Shown here: piece after piece, positions 33,293 through 43,567 of the stretch
Layout of the letters: the number at the start of each line of letters is the position of its first letter
Position numbering within the stretch: position 1 is the first letter of the stretch
Source: Actinomycetota bacterium
GTDB taxonomy: Bacteria > Actinomycetota > Acidimicrobiia > Acidimicrobiales > Ilumatobacteraceae
Reading direction: 5' to 3'
DNA: 43,783 nt
Assembly (NCBI GenBank): GCA_027729785.1
Contig: JAQCDY010000004.1
Location: 1-43,783, forward strand
The notes under the pieces: generated by a model
What the model saw: the letters and a program-made list of their open reading frames with translations, nothing else
Databases searched by the model: none
Told to the model about the DNA's origin: nothing
Translations under genes and position numbers: made by a program

Positions 33293-35283
33293 TAAGCCAC
33301 CGTCACTTCAACTCGTGCGTCGTTGAAACACGCACCGCTTGCCAAGTCATTTAATTCATCAGGCGCAAAGGCATTCGATGTCAAACCAGTTTGTGTTGCG
33401 CGCAGCCACAAGCCTTTGGGCATGAAACAAACCCCGGGCCGCAAAGTTTCGTCAATCACCAAATCAATCTCAATCTGAGCAACATCGTTGCGCACAATCA
33501 CCCTCTTGGCGTCGATCAATTTGCGTTGTGCTGCATCTCGCGGATGCATCGAGATCGCAACTCTCGGCGGATCAGTATCAGCAAACATCGAGTTGATCGT
33601 GTGCGATGTGGCTGGCGAAATCAACACCAACGGATACTTTTCATCTGCTGCGCGATATTGCGGCAACGGTAGCTCGCTCTCGGCTGCATACAGTCGTGCT
33701 CGCTTGTCGGCAAAAGTCGGCCAAGTATCTTTAAATTGCACGGTCGTACCCGTTTTACGCAACTGCAAAGAATGCTTCTTCTGCTCAGCAATTCGATCGG
33801 CAATGGATTGCGGATCACCGTTAAATTCATCGGCGCTAAAACCCAAACGAGTTGCTAGCCCCGCAGCGAGTTCATTATTCGTACGCGACTCGCCAACGCG
33901 CTCAATCACAGGGCTAATCACTTGTGCCGCATATGAACCATACGAACCCACAAGATCATGCACTTCAAAGTGTGTTGTCGCCGGCAAAACCACATCTGCG
34001 AACTTTGCTGTGTCTGTCAACACTTGGTCATGTACGACCGTGAAAATCTCTTCGTTTGCCAAACCAGCGAGCATGCCAACTTGATCAACTGCGGTTACCG
34101 CAGGATTTGCACCTTGAACCAAAAATACCTTTGCTTCAACCGGCCAAGCACCAGCATCGCCACGCAACACGCGACCGACATGATTCATGTTCAAGGTCTT
34201 TTGTGTCGGTTGGGCCACATCTTTTGGCCACGGTGCATGAACATCAACCGAAAAACCATCGCTGGTCGAAGCCAAAATGCCAGAACCATTCGTGCCGAAG
34301 TGCCCGGCAACCAACCACAAACCAAGAACAGCCAAGACTCCACTGCCACCGTTGCGGTTTCGTTCAGGGCCATAGCCCATGCGTAAAACTGCTGGCTGTG
34401 TATTTGCGATCAACTCAAACATCTCGCGTATTTTGTCGAGAGAAATATCGCAGATCTTGCTTGCATCTTCGAGCGAATATTTGCTCGCCGCTGCCAAAAA
34501 CTCTTTGCTGCCAGTTGTATGCGACTCGAGAAACTGCGTGGCAACTTTGCCTGTGCGGGCAAGTTCGTTTGCCAATGCATATGCCAAAACCACATCGGTG
34601 CCGGGTCGCACCGCCAGATGTAAATCTGCTCGCGATGCAGTGCCCGTTTTACGAGGGTCGACCACGACAAGCTTGCCCCCTGCTTTTTGAACCTTCGCCA
34701 AGAGCGGCAACAAATGAGTGCCACTAACTGCTGGGTTGGCGCCCCAGACAACAACGAGTTTTGCGTCGACGACATCGAGCGTGTCGATACTCAACATTTC
34801 GCCGAACATCTGATCCCACGCAGCACCATAAGACGCGGCACAAATCGTGTGCAAGATTTCTGGCGCACCCAAGCGCGCAAATAGATGCGGTGTTAGATAA
34901 TTGGCTTCAAGTTTCGGTGCCGATGAGTTGTATAAATACGGCAACACCGAATCAACGCCGTGACTCGTCACGGCCGACTTAATTTTCTCGGCAACCAAGT
35001 CGAGTGCTTCATCCCAAGTCGCCGAACGAAACTCGCCATTTCCCTTCGCACCAACACGAATCAACGGCGTCATTATTCGCTCAGGCGAGTAAACCCTGTC
35101 GGCGTGATGCTTTACTTTTTTACAAATCCAGCCGTCTGTCAGCGGGTTCGACAACTCGTCAACAGGCGCAGCATCAATTTTCGTGATTCGACCAAGCGTC
35201 AAAGTCACTTCTAATGAACATGCATCGGGGCAATCTAAAGGACAGGCCGTTCGCACCAGAACTTCACCCGCAACATTCTCCAT
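33292..35283 (-). CDS. Molybdopterin-dependent oxidoreductase (formate dehydrogenase-like superfamily)
   Basis: The 663-residue protein belongs to the DMSO reductase superfamily. The N-terminal [4Fe-4S] ligands are in TACPLDCPDACSLEV plus the later DGWICKK Cys, and DRVYSPERIMTPLIRVG matches this branch. Cofactor-binding segments are VVWGANPAVSGTHLLPLL, VVDPRKTGTASRADLHLAVR and KVFLVQGANPAVTAVDQ. C-terminal domain motifs include YPLVLISPATSHTINSMF and RVAISMHPRDAAQRKL. No twin-arginine signal is seen, so it is probably cytoplasmic. The active-site metal ligand was not settled; a Cys in HTICAASYGAAW lies in the right region. Partner subunits are absent nearby. Substrate unknown. Confidence 0.85.
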   Translation of the reverse strand: MENVAGEVLVRTACPLDCPDACSLEVTLTLGRITKIDAAPVDELSNPLTDGWICKKVKHHADRVYSPERIMTPLIRVGAKGNGEFRSATWDEALDLVAEKIKSAVTSHGVDSVLPYLYNSSAPKLEANYLTPHLFARLGAPEILHTICAASYGAAWDQMFGEMLSIDTLDVVDAKLVVVWGANPAVSGTHLLPLLAKVQKAGGKLVVVDPRKTGTASRADLHLAVRPGTDVVLAYALANELARTGKVATQFLESHTTGSKEFLAAASKYSLEDASKICDISLDKIREMFELIANTQPAVLRMGYGPERNRNGGSGVLAVLGLWLVAGHFGTNGSGILASTSDGFSVDVHAPWPKDVAQPTQKTLNMNHVGRVLRGDAGAWPVEAKVFLVQGANPAVTAVDQVGMLAGLANEEIFTVVHDQVLTDTAKFADVVLPATTHFEVHDLVGSYGSYAAQVISPVIERVGESRTNNELAAGLATRLGFSADEFNGDPQSIADRIAEQKKHSLQLRKTGTTVQFKDTWPTFADKRARLYAAESELPLPQYRAADEKYPLVLISPATSHTINSMFADTDPPRVAISMHPRDAAQRKLIDAKRVIVRNDVAQIEIDLVIDETLRPGVCFMPKGLWLRATQTGLTSNAFAPDELNDLASGACFNDARVEVTVA

Positions 35284-35322
35284 CCCTCCATTATCGCACG
35301 GGCTTTGCTCGCCCTCTGCAGG

Positions 35323-36618
35323 CTATTTAGTTGTTGTTTCTTCGGTGGAAAGCTCGTCAAAAGTGTCGATGTTGCGAAGTTGCTTAAATTTGTACCAAAA
35401 AATGCCGACAATGCCGAGTGTCGCAACGCCACCGCCGACAACAGTTGACTTCACCCCGACAAGTTGCGAAACGACTCCCGATTCGAAAGCGCCGAGTTCG
35501 TTTGTCGCGCCGATGAAAACATTTTCAACTGCCGAGACGCGGCCACGTTTGTCGTCTGGCGTCACCAACGGCACGATTGCGCCACGCACAAACACGCTGA
35601 TCATGTCACCTGCGCTCAGAATCATCACGGCAAAAAATGCAACCCAATAGTTGCTCGTCAGACCCAGCACGACAGTGCCCAAGCCAAACACGCCAACGGC
35701 AATCAACATTGACCGACCGACATGTCGGCGAATTGGTCTAAACGCCAAAAATGCAGCGGTACTTGCCGCACCAATGCCAACAGATGCGCGCAACCATCCA
35801 TAGGCGACATCACCAACCATCAGTTGATCTTTGGCGATCACCGGCAACAACGCGATTGCGCCGCCGAATAAAACTGCAAACAAGTCAAGCGAGATCGCCG
35901 CCAATAAAATCGGCGTGCGCCGAATAAATCGCAAACCTTCCATTGCCGAATGCAGCGTTGGTCTTTCGGTCTTGACCACGGCTGCAGAAATAATTTTTAA
36001 CTTGATTCGAGAAATCAAAATTATGCCCATGGCAGTCAGCCCTGCAGAAGTTGCATATGCAATCCATGGTGCGGCCGCGTACAAAAAACCTGACATTGCG
36101 GGGCCGATGATCATTGCGCCAGTCCATACTGCCGAATACATCGCCACCATTTGTGGCAACCCATGCTCAGGGGCGATCATCGGCCCAATTGATCGCATCG
36201 CTGGCGAAACAAATGCACGAGATGCACCAAACGCAACTGCGATCATAAACATTGGGGCAACACTCGTTGGGTTCGTGCGCGCATAAAACACCAGCGCCAA
36301 CGCACACATCAACTCGCCGACCATCGCCGTTACCGCTACACGGCGACGGTTATAACGATCGGCAACTGTGCCAGTTACAAAAACGAGCAAAACAACCGGA
36401 AAAAATTCTGCCAAGCCAAGCCAACCAATATCAATCTCACGACCTGTGATGTCATAAATATGTTTGCCGAGTGTCGCAGCTTGCAACATCAAGCCCACAT
36501 AAAGAGCCGAGCTGGCGATGATAAAAGATTTAACGCCAGGTGCTTGAAAAACTTCGCGTGCCGAGAGTTTGACGGGTTCTGGCAGATTTGAGTTGTCTGC
36601 GGCTTCTGACTCGTTCAC
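35323..36618 (-). CDS. MFS transporter (MFS_3/EntS-like)
   Basis: The 431-residue protein has 11-12 predicted transmembrane helices. Family features include FIIASSALYVGLMLQAATLG at the first helix, the loop 2-3 motif FVTGTVADRYNRRRVAVTAM (a variant of G-x-x-x-D-R-x-x-R-R) and AGDMISVFVRGAIVPLVTPD late in the protein. The MFS_3 branch includes enterobactin exporters and other efflux carriers, so export is more likely than import. The substrate is unknown. ATG 36618 is used as start. It lies 40 bases upstream of the molybdopterin oxidoreductase gene on the same strand. Confidence 0.85.
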   Translation of the reverse strand: MNESEAADNSNLPEPVKLSAREVFQAPGVKSFIIASSALYVGLMLQAATLGKHIYDITGREIDIGWLGLAEFFPVVLLVFVTGTVADRYNRRRVAVTAMVGELMCALALVFYARTNPTSVAPMFMIAVAFGASRAFVSPAMRSIGPMIAPEHGLPQMVAMYSAVWTGAMIIGPAMSGFLYAAAPWIAYATSAGLTAMGIILISRIKLKIISAAVVKTERPTLHSAMEGLRFIRRTPILLAAISLDLFAVLFGGAIALLPVIAKDQLMVGDVAYGWLRASVGIGAASTAAFLAFRPIRRHVGRSMLIAVGVFGLGTVVLGLTSNYWVAFFAVMILSAGDMISVFVRGAIVPLVTPDDKRGRVSAVENVFIGATNELGAFESGVVSQLVGVKSTVVGGGVATLGIVGIFWYKFKQLRNIDTFDELSTEETTTK

Positions 36619-36676
36619 GGCGTGAATAATCTAGTTCGCTTTGGTAATCACAATCCGTTTAGATAAGACTGCCAAA

Positions 36677-38125
36677 GTGCCTCTTTCAGACTTGGCAAAA
36701 CAAACACAATTCATCGACGCCGTCGGTCAAGCCGAACTCGTCGCCACAGGCAAAGTTTTGGCAAGCGAACTGCTTGAGGCCGCAATCGAACGCACTGTCG
36801 CATTCAACCCAGCAATCAACGCGATCAACATCACTTGGCTTGGTCACGCGCGAGACCTCGCAAAAAAATTCAAACCAAACACGAAAAAAAAGTTCGGTGG
36901 CGTGCCGTTTCTATTAAAAGACTTGGGTGCGCCTTATGCGGGCCAACACATGTCAAATGGCAATATCGCCCTCAAAAATGCCAACTACATTGCGCCGACA
37001 AATTCAAATCTGGTTCAAAAATTTATCGATTCAGGCCTGATTACTTTTGGTCGAACAAATTCGCCCGAGTTTGGCAGTGTGCCAGTCACCGAACCGTTGG
37101 CGTGGGGCGCAACCCGAAATCCATTTGATCTCAGTCGTACTTCGGGCGGTTCGAGCGGTGGCAGCGCAGCAGCAGTCGCCGCAGGAATTGTGCCCATGGC
37201 TCACGCCAGTGATGGCGGCGGCAGCATTCGCATTCCGGCTGCGTGTTGTGGTCTTGTCGGTTTAAAAACTTCGCAAGGACGAATCTCGCTTGCGCCATTT
37301 GGCGATGAGGCCAACTTCAGTGTCCACTTTGCGGTTACAAGAACCGTTCGCGATGCAGCGGCGCTGCTCGATGCGGTGCACGGCCCCGGGGTTGGCGACC
37401 GAGTCATCGCACCCGCACCAACTCGTCCATATATTCAGGAAATAGGCGCTGATCCAGGCAAACTTCGCATCGGCTTCATCGATCATCATTTGACCGGCGC
37501 AACAATCGACAGCGAGTGCATGCAAGCCGTGCGCGACACCTGCAAACTCCTCGAATCTCTTGGTCATCACGTCGAGAATTCATGGCCCGAAGCACTTGAC
37601 AACGCAGATTTCTCCGGCAAATTCACTGCGATGTGGTCGACCAATATGTCGGTTGGTTTGAACACGCTCGCCCAGATGCTCGGTCGCGCCGTCACCAAAG
37701 ACGATGTCGAACTGATGAACTGGACAATGGCCGAATATGCGAGAAACAAAACCGCAACTGACTATGCGCAAGCGGTTTATACATCGGTGATTTTTCGTCG
37801 CACGTTGCAACAGTGGTGGGCCGATGGTTTCGATCTCTTGATCACGCCTACCACGGCGCAACTGCCGCTGCCGATTGGCACGATTCGTAACATGCCCGAA
37901 GATCCAATGGGCGCCCTACGCATCGCCGGCAACTGGATTCCGCTCACGCCACCGTTCAACACCTCGGGTCAACCGGCAATCAATGTGCCGCTGCAATGGA
38001 CACGCGACGGCATTCCGGTCGGTGTGCAAATCGTCGCCGCATATGGACGCGAAGACTTGCTAATTCGTGTCGCATCACAACTCGAGACTGCCCAACCGTG
38101 GGCACACCACACCCCGAAACTTTAG
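36677..38125 (+). CDS. Amidase (amidase-signature family)
   Basis: The 482-residue enzyme carries the Ser-cisSer-Lys triad of the amidase signature family. The Lys is in [14 protein letters not shown], the cis-Ser lies in [19 protein letters not shown] and the nucleophile Ser in [19 protein letters not shown]. Other typical stretches are [16 protein letters not shown] and [14 protein letters not shown] near the C-terminus. These enzymes hydrolyse amides, often aryl or short aliphatic ones. Subunit A of the Glu-tRNA amidotransferase is also in this family, but gatB and gatC are absent. GTG 36677 is preferred; TTG 36641 would extend the N-terminus by 12 residues close to the divergent MFS gene. 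Confidence 0.85.
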   Translation: MPLSDLAKQTQFIDAVGQAELVATGKVLASELLEAAIERTVAFNPAINAINITWLGHARDLAKKFKPNTKKKFGGVPFLLKDLGAPYAGQHMSNGNIALKNANYIAPTNSNLVQKFIDSGLITFGRTNSPEFGSVPVTEPLAWGATRNPFDLSRTSGGSSGGSAAAVAAGIVPMAHASDGGGSIRIPAACCGLVGLKTSQGRISLAPFGDEANFSVHFAVTRTVRDAAALLDAVHGPGVGDRVIAPAPTRPYIQEIGADPGKLRIGFIDHHLTGATIDSECMQAVRDTCKLLESLGHHVENSWPEALDNADFSGKFTAMWSTNMSVGLNTLAQMLGRAVTKDDVELMNWTMAEYARNKTATDYAQAVYTSVIFRRTLQQWWADGFDLLITPTTAQLPLPIGTIRNMPEDPMGALRIAGNWIPLTPPFNTSGQPAINVPLQWTRDGIPVGVQIVAAYGREDLLIRVASQLETAQPWAHHTPKL

Positions 38126-38194
38126 GCGCACCAACTCTGTAACACCCTTCGGCGAAGATGGTCCTTCCCAAAAAAGAAACAGAGCAAACAATAA

Positions 38195-39154
38195 ATGAAT
38201 ACATTCACTGAAAATCCAGTCAAATACGAGCGAATCCCAAAACCAAAACACGGCAGCGAAGACTGGCTCAGATTGCGCTGGCGCGACAGCAATGGCCGTT
38301 GCACATTCGGCGCCTCCGACGCACCAGCACTCATGGGTGCATCACCGTATTCAACTCGGTCAGATCTTTTCTTCGATAAGAGTGTCGACCCAACAGTCGA
38401 AGACGACAAACCGGTTTTTCGTCGCGGCAATGTGCTCGAGCCGGCGCTACTTGAAGAAGCCTCACATTTGTTGGGCATTAATGTGTTCACCCCGTCAGTG
38501 ATGTATCGCGCCGGTCGATTCACAATCTCAAAAGACGGTGTCGACAACGAAGAATTCCCAACTGTCGGCGTCGAAGCAAAGACAACTTCGCGTTACAGCG
38601 TGCACACCGCCGATGATCTGCCGTTCGAATGGCGTTGGCAAGGTTGGGCTCAACAGTCGGTGCTCAATGTGCCGTTGTTTTTTATCGTGCTTGATCGTGA
38701 CCTGCGCATAAGTTTTGTCGAGTTGCCACGCAATCAAGAGGCCATCGATCAATTATGGGCCGAAGCCGAACGCTTCGGCTCGCTAGTCGACTCTGGCGCC
38801 CGTGCCGACTCTGAGATCAATCAGTTCAGCGCCGAACAAATCTCATCGCTGTATCGCGCAACTCCAACTGCGATTGAACTACCCGAATCAGCACGAGCAG
38901 TTCTGGCAAATTTACGCGACGCACGCGAAACTCGACGACAAGCCGAAAAACAAGAATCAATCGCCAAAGACGAACTCGCGAGATTGCTACTCGAAAACGA
39001 AATTGGCCTACTCGATGGCGAGCAAGTTGTCACTTGGCGCGAACACGCCGGCAAGCAAGCACTCGACTCAAAGCGTTTACGCACCGAACTACCCGAGGTC
39101 TACGAAAACTTTCTCAAAGTCGGCGACCCGTTTCGAGTGATGCGCGTCAAATAA
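38195..39154 (+). CDS. YqaJ-like viral-type recombinase exonuclease
   Basis: The 319-residue protein resembles the YqaJ/lambda exonuclease branch of PD-(D/E)XK nucleases. Near the N-terminus is EDWLRLRW, then GASDAPALMGASPYSTRSDL, the family entry motif. Next come RRGNVLEPALLEEASHLL and the catalytic E-x-K in TVGVEAKTTSRYSV (near residue 128), followed by WQGWAQQSVLNVPLFFIVL. A C-terminal coiled-coil-prone stretch spans about 235-275. Such enzymes make 3' single-stranded tails for annealing-type recombination and are usually phage-borne, but no phage genes or annealing protein were seen nearby. It converges on the DUF2779 gene with one base between the stop codons. Confidence 0.78.
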   Translation: MNTFTENPVKYERIPKPKHGSEDWLRLRWRDSNGRCTFGASDAPALMGASPYSTRSDLFFDKSVDPTVEDDKPVFRRGNVLEPALLEEASHLLGINVFTPSVMYRAGRFTISKDGVDNEEFPTVGVEAKTTSRYSVHTADDLPFEWRWQGWAQQSVLNVPLFFIVLDRDLRISFVELPRNQEAIDQLWAEAERFGSLVDSGARADSEINQFSAEQISSLYRATPTAIELPESARAVLANLRDARETRRQAEKQESIAKDELARLLLENEIGLLDGEQVVTWREHAGKQALDSKRLRTELPEVYENFLKVGDPFRVMRVK

Positions 39155-39155
39155 G

Positions 39156-41039
39156 TCATTTCGCGATCGCAAGTCGCGACATCCAGTGTTTCCAAATAAT
39201 CACCATTGCTGCGGTGTCTAGTTCACAATATTGCAACAGCATTTTCTTGACCGCGTCGCGATGTTTGGCATCATTGCGACTCAAGCCATACATCATCTCT
39301 TGATAAGTGCGCATCGCACCAATGCCGTCGCGCACCGCTTCAACCGCAATTTCTTTGGCGTCTTCGTCGGCGATGTTGTTGCGCTCGGCTTCTAAAATCA
39401 TGCCAGTTAAGGCGCTATACGGGTCAAGTGCGCCGTCAAGGCTCTCGCGAAAATATTTTGCAAACCATGGGTCACGCCAAAGTTCTTCATTGTTGCCCCA
39501 AATCGCGGGCAACACATATTTAATGCTCATGCTGCCACCCATATCGGGGTGGTAGTAATGCTCGCCACAAAGTTCAAGCAGGTCTTGCACACGCCCCCCA
39601 TCTTTGCGGTCAGGCACGATCTTGTCGATCCACGCGGCAATTTTTTTGTCAGCGTGGTTATATCTAGTCATCTGACGACGAATATCGTGCAGCGTCGTCT
39701 GTTCGAAATTGCTCCATACAAAAATCGTGCCAATATCACCCACGGCATTGCGTAACGCGCTAGCGAAGTGAAAACTCGGAAATGCGTCATCGACGTTTAT
39801 CCATTCGGTGTGTGACAACTCTTTGTCGCCAGGCTTCAAAATCGTGTGACAGCTAAATTGAAATGCAATCTGTTCATACGGCTGCATGCCTTTGTGATAC
39901 GGCACCGCCAATCGCGATGTTTCAAAGTCAACAAAGTGCAACGGATACTCGCAAGCGTCAAGTTCATCTTTTAGCAATGGGTTGATCCACTCGGTGCCAG
40001 TTTTCGTGCACTCCAGTTGTCGAATCTGTCGCTTACCAGTTGATTTGTTCTGGTCGATAATTTTTGGCGGTATCTCAACAAGTTTCGAGATGCCGTTCTT
40101 CATCAGCCAATTCAGACCTTCTTTGCTGTTGCCCGCAACGTCAGCCAACAAGCCAATCTTGAACAGGTCGACTACATGAGGGTCGCCAGCGGCGAGTTTG
40201 CCCCAACATTCGGCAAAACCATTTTTCAGACTATTTATATTGCGATATTCACAATCACGACATTTGCTACTCAGCGGTGGCTCAATTCTGATAGTCGGGT
40301 CAGCGGCAATCTTCAACAGCGAGTTGCTCTGCGATCGCACTGTCGCGATCAACTCATCAACTTCGGCGCGCACATTTAGAAAACCCAAAAAATGCTGACT
40401 ACGCAACGCCGCAATGTCGCCGTGATAAATAGCCCGTGGCCCAGTGCTGCCAGGGTCTTTGTCGATGATCAATTCGACTTTGTTGAAGATCGCTTCTTCG
40501 TGGCAAGTTTTTGCTTTGTCCACGAGACATAACTCGGGCATAATTTTCATTTCTGGATATGCCAGTTCAAGCGCATTTGCCTGATATGTGATATCCAACA
40601 AATAGTCACGCCAGTCACTGAGAATGCCACCTTGTTTGCCGCGAAACGGTGTCGGATCATTTATCGAATCAAAACTCGCCGCCTTCACCTCAATCAGTCG
40701 CAGCAAATCACCTTTGCGCTGCAAAATGTCAATTCGCACCAACATGTCGTTGACGACAAGTGTCGGCTCAAACCACACGCCATCGCCAGGCACCGACATC
40801 AGTCGCGCTGTCGCCTGCTCCGGTGTTTCACCTACCTGCGGCACGACCCAAACACCATTATCAAATAGCGCTCGCGCCAGTGCTTCGACCATAAACCCGC
40901 CATCGGCAAAAAACTCAAGAAATGAATTCGCATTGTTTAGCGACGGGTAACCAGATTTAAAATATTTGAGTTTGACCGGGCAGTCACACCCCAGCAAAAA
41001 ATTTGACTTCGACAGCAATTTCGCGCGATCGGTCACCAA
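39156..41039 (-). CDS. DUF2779 nuclease-like protein (RecB-like and DnaQ-like domains)
   Basis: The 627-residue product has an N-terminal RecB-like region: the usual entry motif LLSKSNFLLGCDCPVKLKYF, catalytic LIEVKAASFD near residue 118 and a cysteine set in SSKCRDCEYRN near 270. The C-terminal DUF2779 region (about 370-620) starts with LHFVDFETSRLAVPYHKG, a DEDD-type first motif. It continues with IFVWSNFEQTTL and ends with YCELDTAAMVIIWKHW, the likely last acidic motif. It thus combines two nuclease folds. Such proteins are found in bacterial genomes, sometimes near mobile elements, and their function is unknown. TTG 41039 or GTG 41036 is the start. Confidence 0.78.
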   Translation of the reverse strand: MVTDRAKLLSKSNFLLGCDCPVKLKYFKSGYPSLNNANSFLEFFADGGFMVEALARALFDNGVWVVPQVGETPEQATARLMSVPGDGVWFEPTLVVNDMLVRIDILQRKGDLLRLIEVKAASFDSINDPTPFRGKQGGILSDWRDYLLDITYQANALELAYPEMKIMPELCLVDKAKTCHEEAIFNKVELIIDKDPGSTGPRAIYHGDIAALRSQHFLGFLNVRAEVDELIATVRSQSNSLLKIAADPTIRIEPPLSSKCRDCEYRNINSLKNGFAECWGKLAAGDPHVVDLFKIGLLADVAGNSKEGLNWLMKNGISKLVEIPPKIIDQNKSTGKRQIRQLECTKTGTEWINPLLKDELDACEYPLHFVDFETSRLAVPYHKGMQPYEQIAFQFSCHTILKPGDKELSHTEWINVDDAFPSFHFASALRNAVGDIGTIFVWSNFEQTTLHDIRRQMTRYNHADKKIAAWIDKIVPDRKDGGRVQDLLELCGEHYYHPDMGGSMSIKYVLPAIWGNNEELWRDPWFAKYFRESLDGALDPYSALTGMILEAERNNIADEDAKEIAVEAVRDGIGAMRTYQEMMYGLSRNDAKHRDAVKKMLLQYCELDTAAMVIIWKHWMSRLAIAK

Positions 41040-41074
41040 AACAACTTACAACTCATCCGTCGCAAAGTTTGCGA

Positions 41075-43375
41075 TTATTGCGTAGCTGAAGCCACGCGGT
41101 CGTCGCCCTTTGGGTCGCGCCACGAACGACCCGCCGGCACCACAATCACGCGTTGCAACGCCGAATCGGTGAATGTAAACGGCGACTCAACGCCTCGAAT
41201 CACCGATGACCCGCGCAGATAACCAACTGTCATACCAAATACACCGAAGAACACCGGCACGGTTGCAGGTATCGCACCCGAACCAACAGGCAAATCGTCG
41301 TAATACAAATTGACTTCACCCTTGAACCGACCAGTTGATTTAAATTCAACACGCAGCGTGTGCGCACCAACTGGCAGATCAACTTCTGCTGATACAGAAA
41401 AATAATAGAGATCTAAAAAGTTGTGCACATAATGCAGTCGTTTATCTTTGATATACACGGCGTATCCGCCGGCACCACTTCCCTGGGCAATAATCGCACC
41501 TTCGATACCTGTCGCAGGCACCGTCACCTCGGCAAAAATCTCAAACGAGCGATTGCGCAGGTTTGGCGCAACCAGAGGCGGTATCGCACCAATGCCTGGT
41601 CGATATTCGTAGCGCTCTTGTCGATATCGCTTGTCGCCAAACTTTCCTGGTTGATTGTTTAGAGGCAGAATTTGTTGCTTGTCTGCAAGGTCCCACCACA
41701 GCGCGATCATCTCTTGCAGTTTTTCAGGATGCTCACGCGCCAAGTCATTAGTCTCCGCGATGTCTTTTTCGACGTGGTACAGCTCCCACTGTTCGACATC
41801 AAAACTTATATTTGGGTCCGATCCGTCGTAAGTTGGCTCGCCTGGCAAACCTGGCAACTGATGAAATACAACTGCTTTCCACCCGTCGTGATACATCGCA
41901 CGCGAACCAAGCATCTCGTAACACTGCGTCACATGCTTGCTCGACGCTTTGGCATCGCTCAGTGTGTGCGCAAAACTCACACCTTCGATCGGTTGCTGTT
42001 CGACGCCAGCAATATGTGTCGGCGGTTCAATGCCTATCAGTTCGAGCAATGTCGGCATCACATCCACAGAATGCAAATATTGCGTTCGCACTTCGCCTTT
42101 CGCGGCAAGTTTCTTCGGCCAGTGCACGATCAACGGGTCGGTCACACCACCTTCGTGTGTTTCACGCTTCCATCGCTTAAACGGTGTGTTACCTGCCCAC
42201 GCCCAACCCCACGGATAGTGATTGTGCGCATCGGGTGTGCCGAGCAGATCAATTCGCTTGATGTTTTCTTCAAGATTTTCAGGAATGAAATTGAAATAAA
42301 ACATTTCGTTGAACGAACCTTTTGGTCCACCTTCAGAACTTGCACCGTTATCGCTCATTACGAGCACAATTGTGTCGTCGAGCTCACCCATCGACTCGAT
42401 GTGTTTGATCACTCTGCCAACTTGAGCATCAGTGTGAGTCAGAAAGCCTGCATAAACTTCCATCATTCGCGCGTAAAGTTTTTTCTCGTCGGCGCTCAAA
42501 CTCGCCCACTCTGGCACCCAATGCGGACGCTCACTCAAAACTGTGTCGCTCGGCAATAAGCCAGACTTTTTCTGTCGCGCAAAAACCTCTTCGCGCCAAG
42601 CATCCCAACCTTTATCAAACTTGCCGCGGTATGTGTCAATGAAATTTTTCGGCGCTTGGTGCGGTGCGTGACATGCACCAGGTGCAAACCACATAAAAAA
42701 TGGCTTCTCAGGGTGAGCCGCACGCAAGTCGTTTATAAATAGTTCGGCTTTGTCAGCCATGTCTTCAGTGATGTGATAACCCTGTTCTGGTGTACGCGGC
42801 GGGTCAACTTGATGATTGTCGTAAACCAAATCTGGGTGATATTGATCGGTCTCGCCGCCAAGAAATCCGTAGAAGCGCTCGAAGCCACGACCTAGTGGCC
42901 ATCGCTCTCGCGTCGATCCCATTTGGTTTTCGCCTTGTGGCGAGAGATGCCACTTGCCAAGTAGATACGTCGCATAACCGTTGCGCACCAAAATTTCAGA
43001 AATCATTCCGGCACTCGCCGGCATGATCGAGTTGTATCCCGGAAACCCAGAAACAATGTCGGCGACACGGCCCATGCCCACGCTGTGCGGGTTACGGCCA
43101 GTTAGAAGCGCGGCGCGCGTCGGCGAACACAATGCAGTCGTGTGATAGTTGCTGTAGCGCAAACCATTGCCAGCGAGTTTGTCGAAAGTTGGCGTCGCAA
43201 TGTCAGAGCCGTAACAGCCAAACTGTGCGTAGCCGACATCGTCGAGCAACACGACGAGAACATTCGGCGAGCCTTCGGGCGGGGTCGTTAATGGCGGCCA
43301 CCAAGGCGTTGAGTCGTCAAAAGTGCGACCAATCTTGCCTTTGAACTCGTTTTGCACGCGAACCCCCAACACCAA
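41075..43375 (-). CDS. Arylsulfatase with C-terminal beta-sandwich-like domain
   Basis: The 766-residue enzyme is a type I sulfatase. The formylglycine signature LCSPTRAALLTGR lies at residues 82-94, with Cys83 converted by a formylglycine-generating enzyme encoded elsewhere. Metal ligands are in LDDVGYAQFG (Asp45, Asp46) and LVMSDNGAS. Other family segments are YATYLLGKWHLSPQG and GNTPFKRWKRETHEGGVTDP. After about residue 560 comes a beta-rich domain (GGYAVYIKDKRLHYVHNFLD) resembling concanavalin-like sandwiches. The role is probably release of sulfate from organic sulfate esters. No signal peptide was seen. TTG 43375 opens the frame, but GTG 43357 (just before QNEFKGKIGRT) is equally plausible. 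Confidence 0.9.
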   Translation of the reverse strand: MVLGVRVQNEFKGKIGRTFDDSTPWWPPLTTPPEGSPNVLVVLLDDVGYAQFGCYGSDIATPTFDKLAGNGLRYSNYHTTALCSPTRAALLTGRNPHSVGMGRVADIVSGFPGYNSIMPASAGMISEILVRNGYATYLLGKWHLSPQGENQMGSTRERWPLGRGFERFYGFLGGETDQYHPDLVYDNHQVDPPRTPEQGYHITEDMADKAELFINDLRAAHPEKPFFMWFAPGACHAPHQAPKNFIDTYRGKFDKGWDAWREEVFARQKKSGLLPSDTVLSERPHWVPEWASLSADEKKLYARMMEVYAGFLTHTDAQVGRVIKHIESMGELDDTIVLVMSDNGASSEGGPKGSFNEMFYFNFIPENLEENIKRIDLLGTPDAHNHYPWGWAWAGNTPFKRWKRETHEGGVTDPLIVHWPKKLAAKGEVRTQYLHSVDVMPTLLELIGIEPPTHIAGVEQQPIEGVSFAHTLSDAKASSKHVTQCYEMLGSRAMYHDGWKAVVFHQLPGLPGEPTYDGSDPNISFDVEQWELYHVEKDIAETNDLAREHPEKLQEMIALWWDLADKQQILPLNNQPGKFGDKRYRQERYEYRPGIGAIPPLVAPNLRNRSFEIFAEVTVPATGIEGAIIAQGSGAGGYAVYIKDKRLHYVHNFLDLYYFSVSAEVDLPVGAHTLRVEFKSTGRFKGEVNLYYDDLPVGSGAIPATVPVFFGVFGMTVGYLRGSSVIRGVESPFTFTDSALQRVIVVPAGRSWRDPKGDDRVASATQ

Positions 43376-43461
43376 AAATTAGCCCCTAAGCGACGGCTGA
43401 TTCGCATTGACGTGATTTTGAAACAAGCAGTACGTGTGGGCAGTTATCATTAGCAATACCA

Positions 43462-43537
43462 GCGCTCGTAGCTCAACGGATAGAGCATTTGACTTCGGAT
43501 CAAAGGGTTGGGGGTTCAAGTCCCTCCGAGCGCGCCA
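43462..43537 (+). tRNA. tRNA-Arg (anticodon UCG)
   Basis: The plus strand folds into a class I tRNA. The acceptor stem GCGCTCG/CGAGCGC is perfect, the discriminator is G (43534) and CCA is encoded (43535-43537). The anticodon stem TTTGA/TCAAA encloses the loop CTTCGGA, so the anticodon is TCG, reading CGA. The T arm is GGGGG-TTCAAGT-CCCTC with one G-T pair. It stands between the divergent sulfatase gene and the convergent pentapeptide gene. Confidence 0.95.
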
Positions 43538-43567
43538 AAAAACATGGAATTACCCCAAGCCAATGTT

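Noticed and set aside
38195-41039. Prophage remnant
   Set aside because: No integrase, capsid, portal, terminase or attachment repeats were seen; only the YqaJ-type gene is phage-like.
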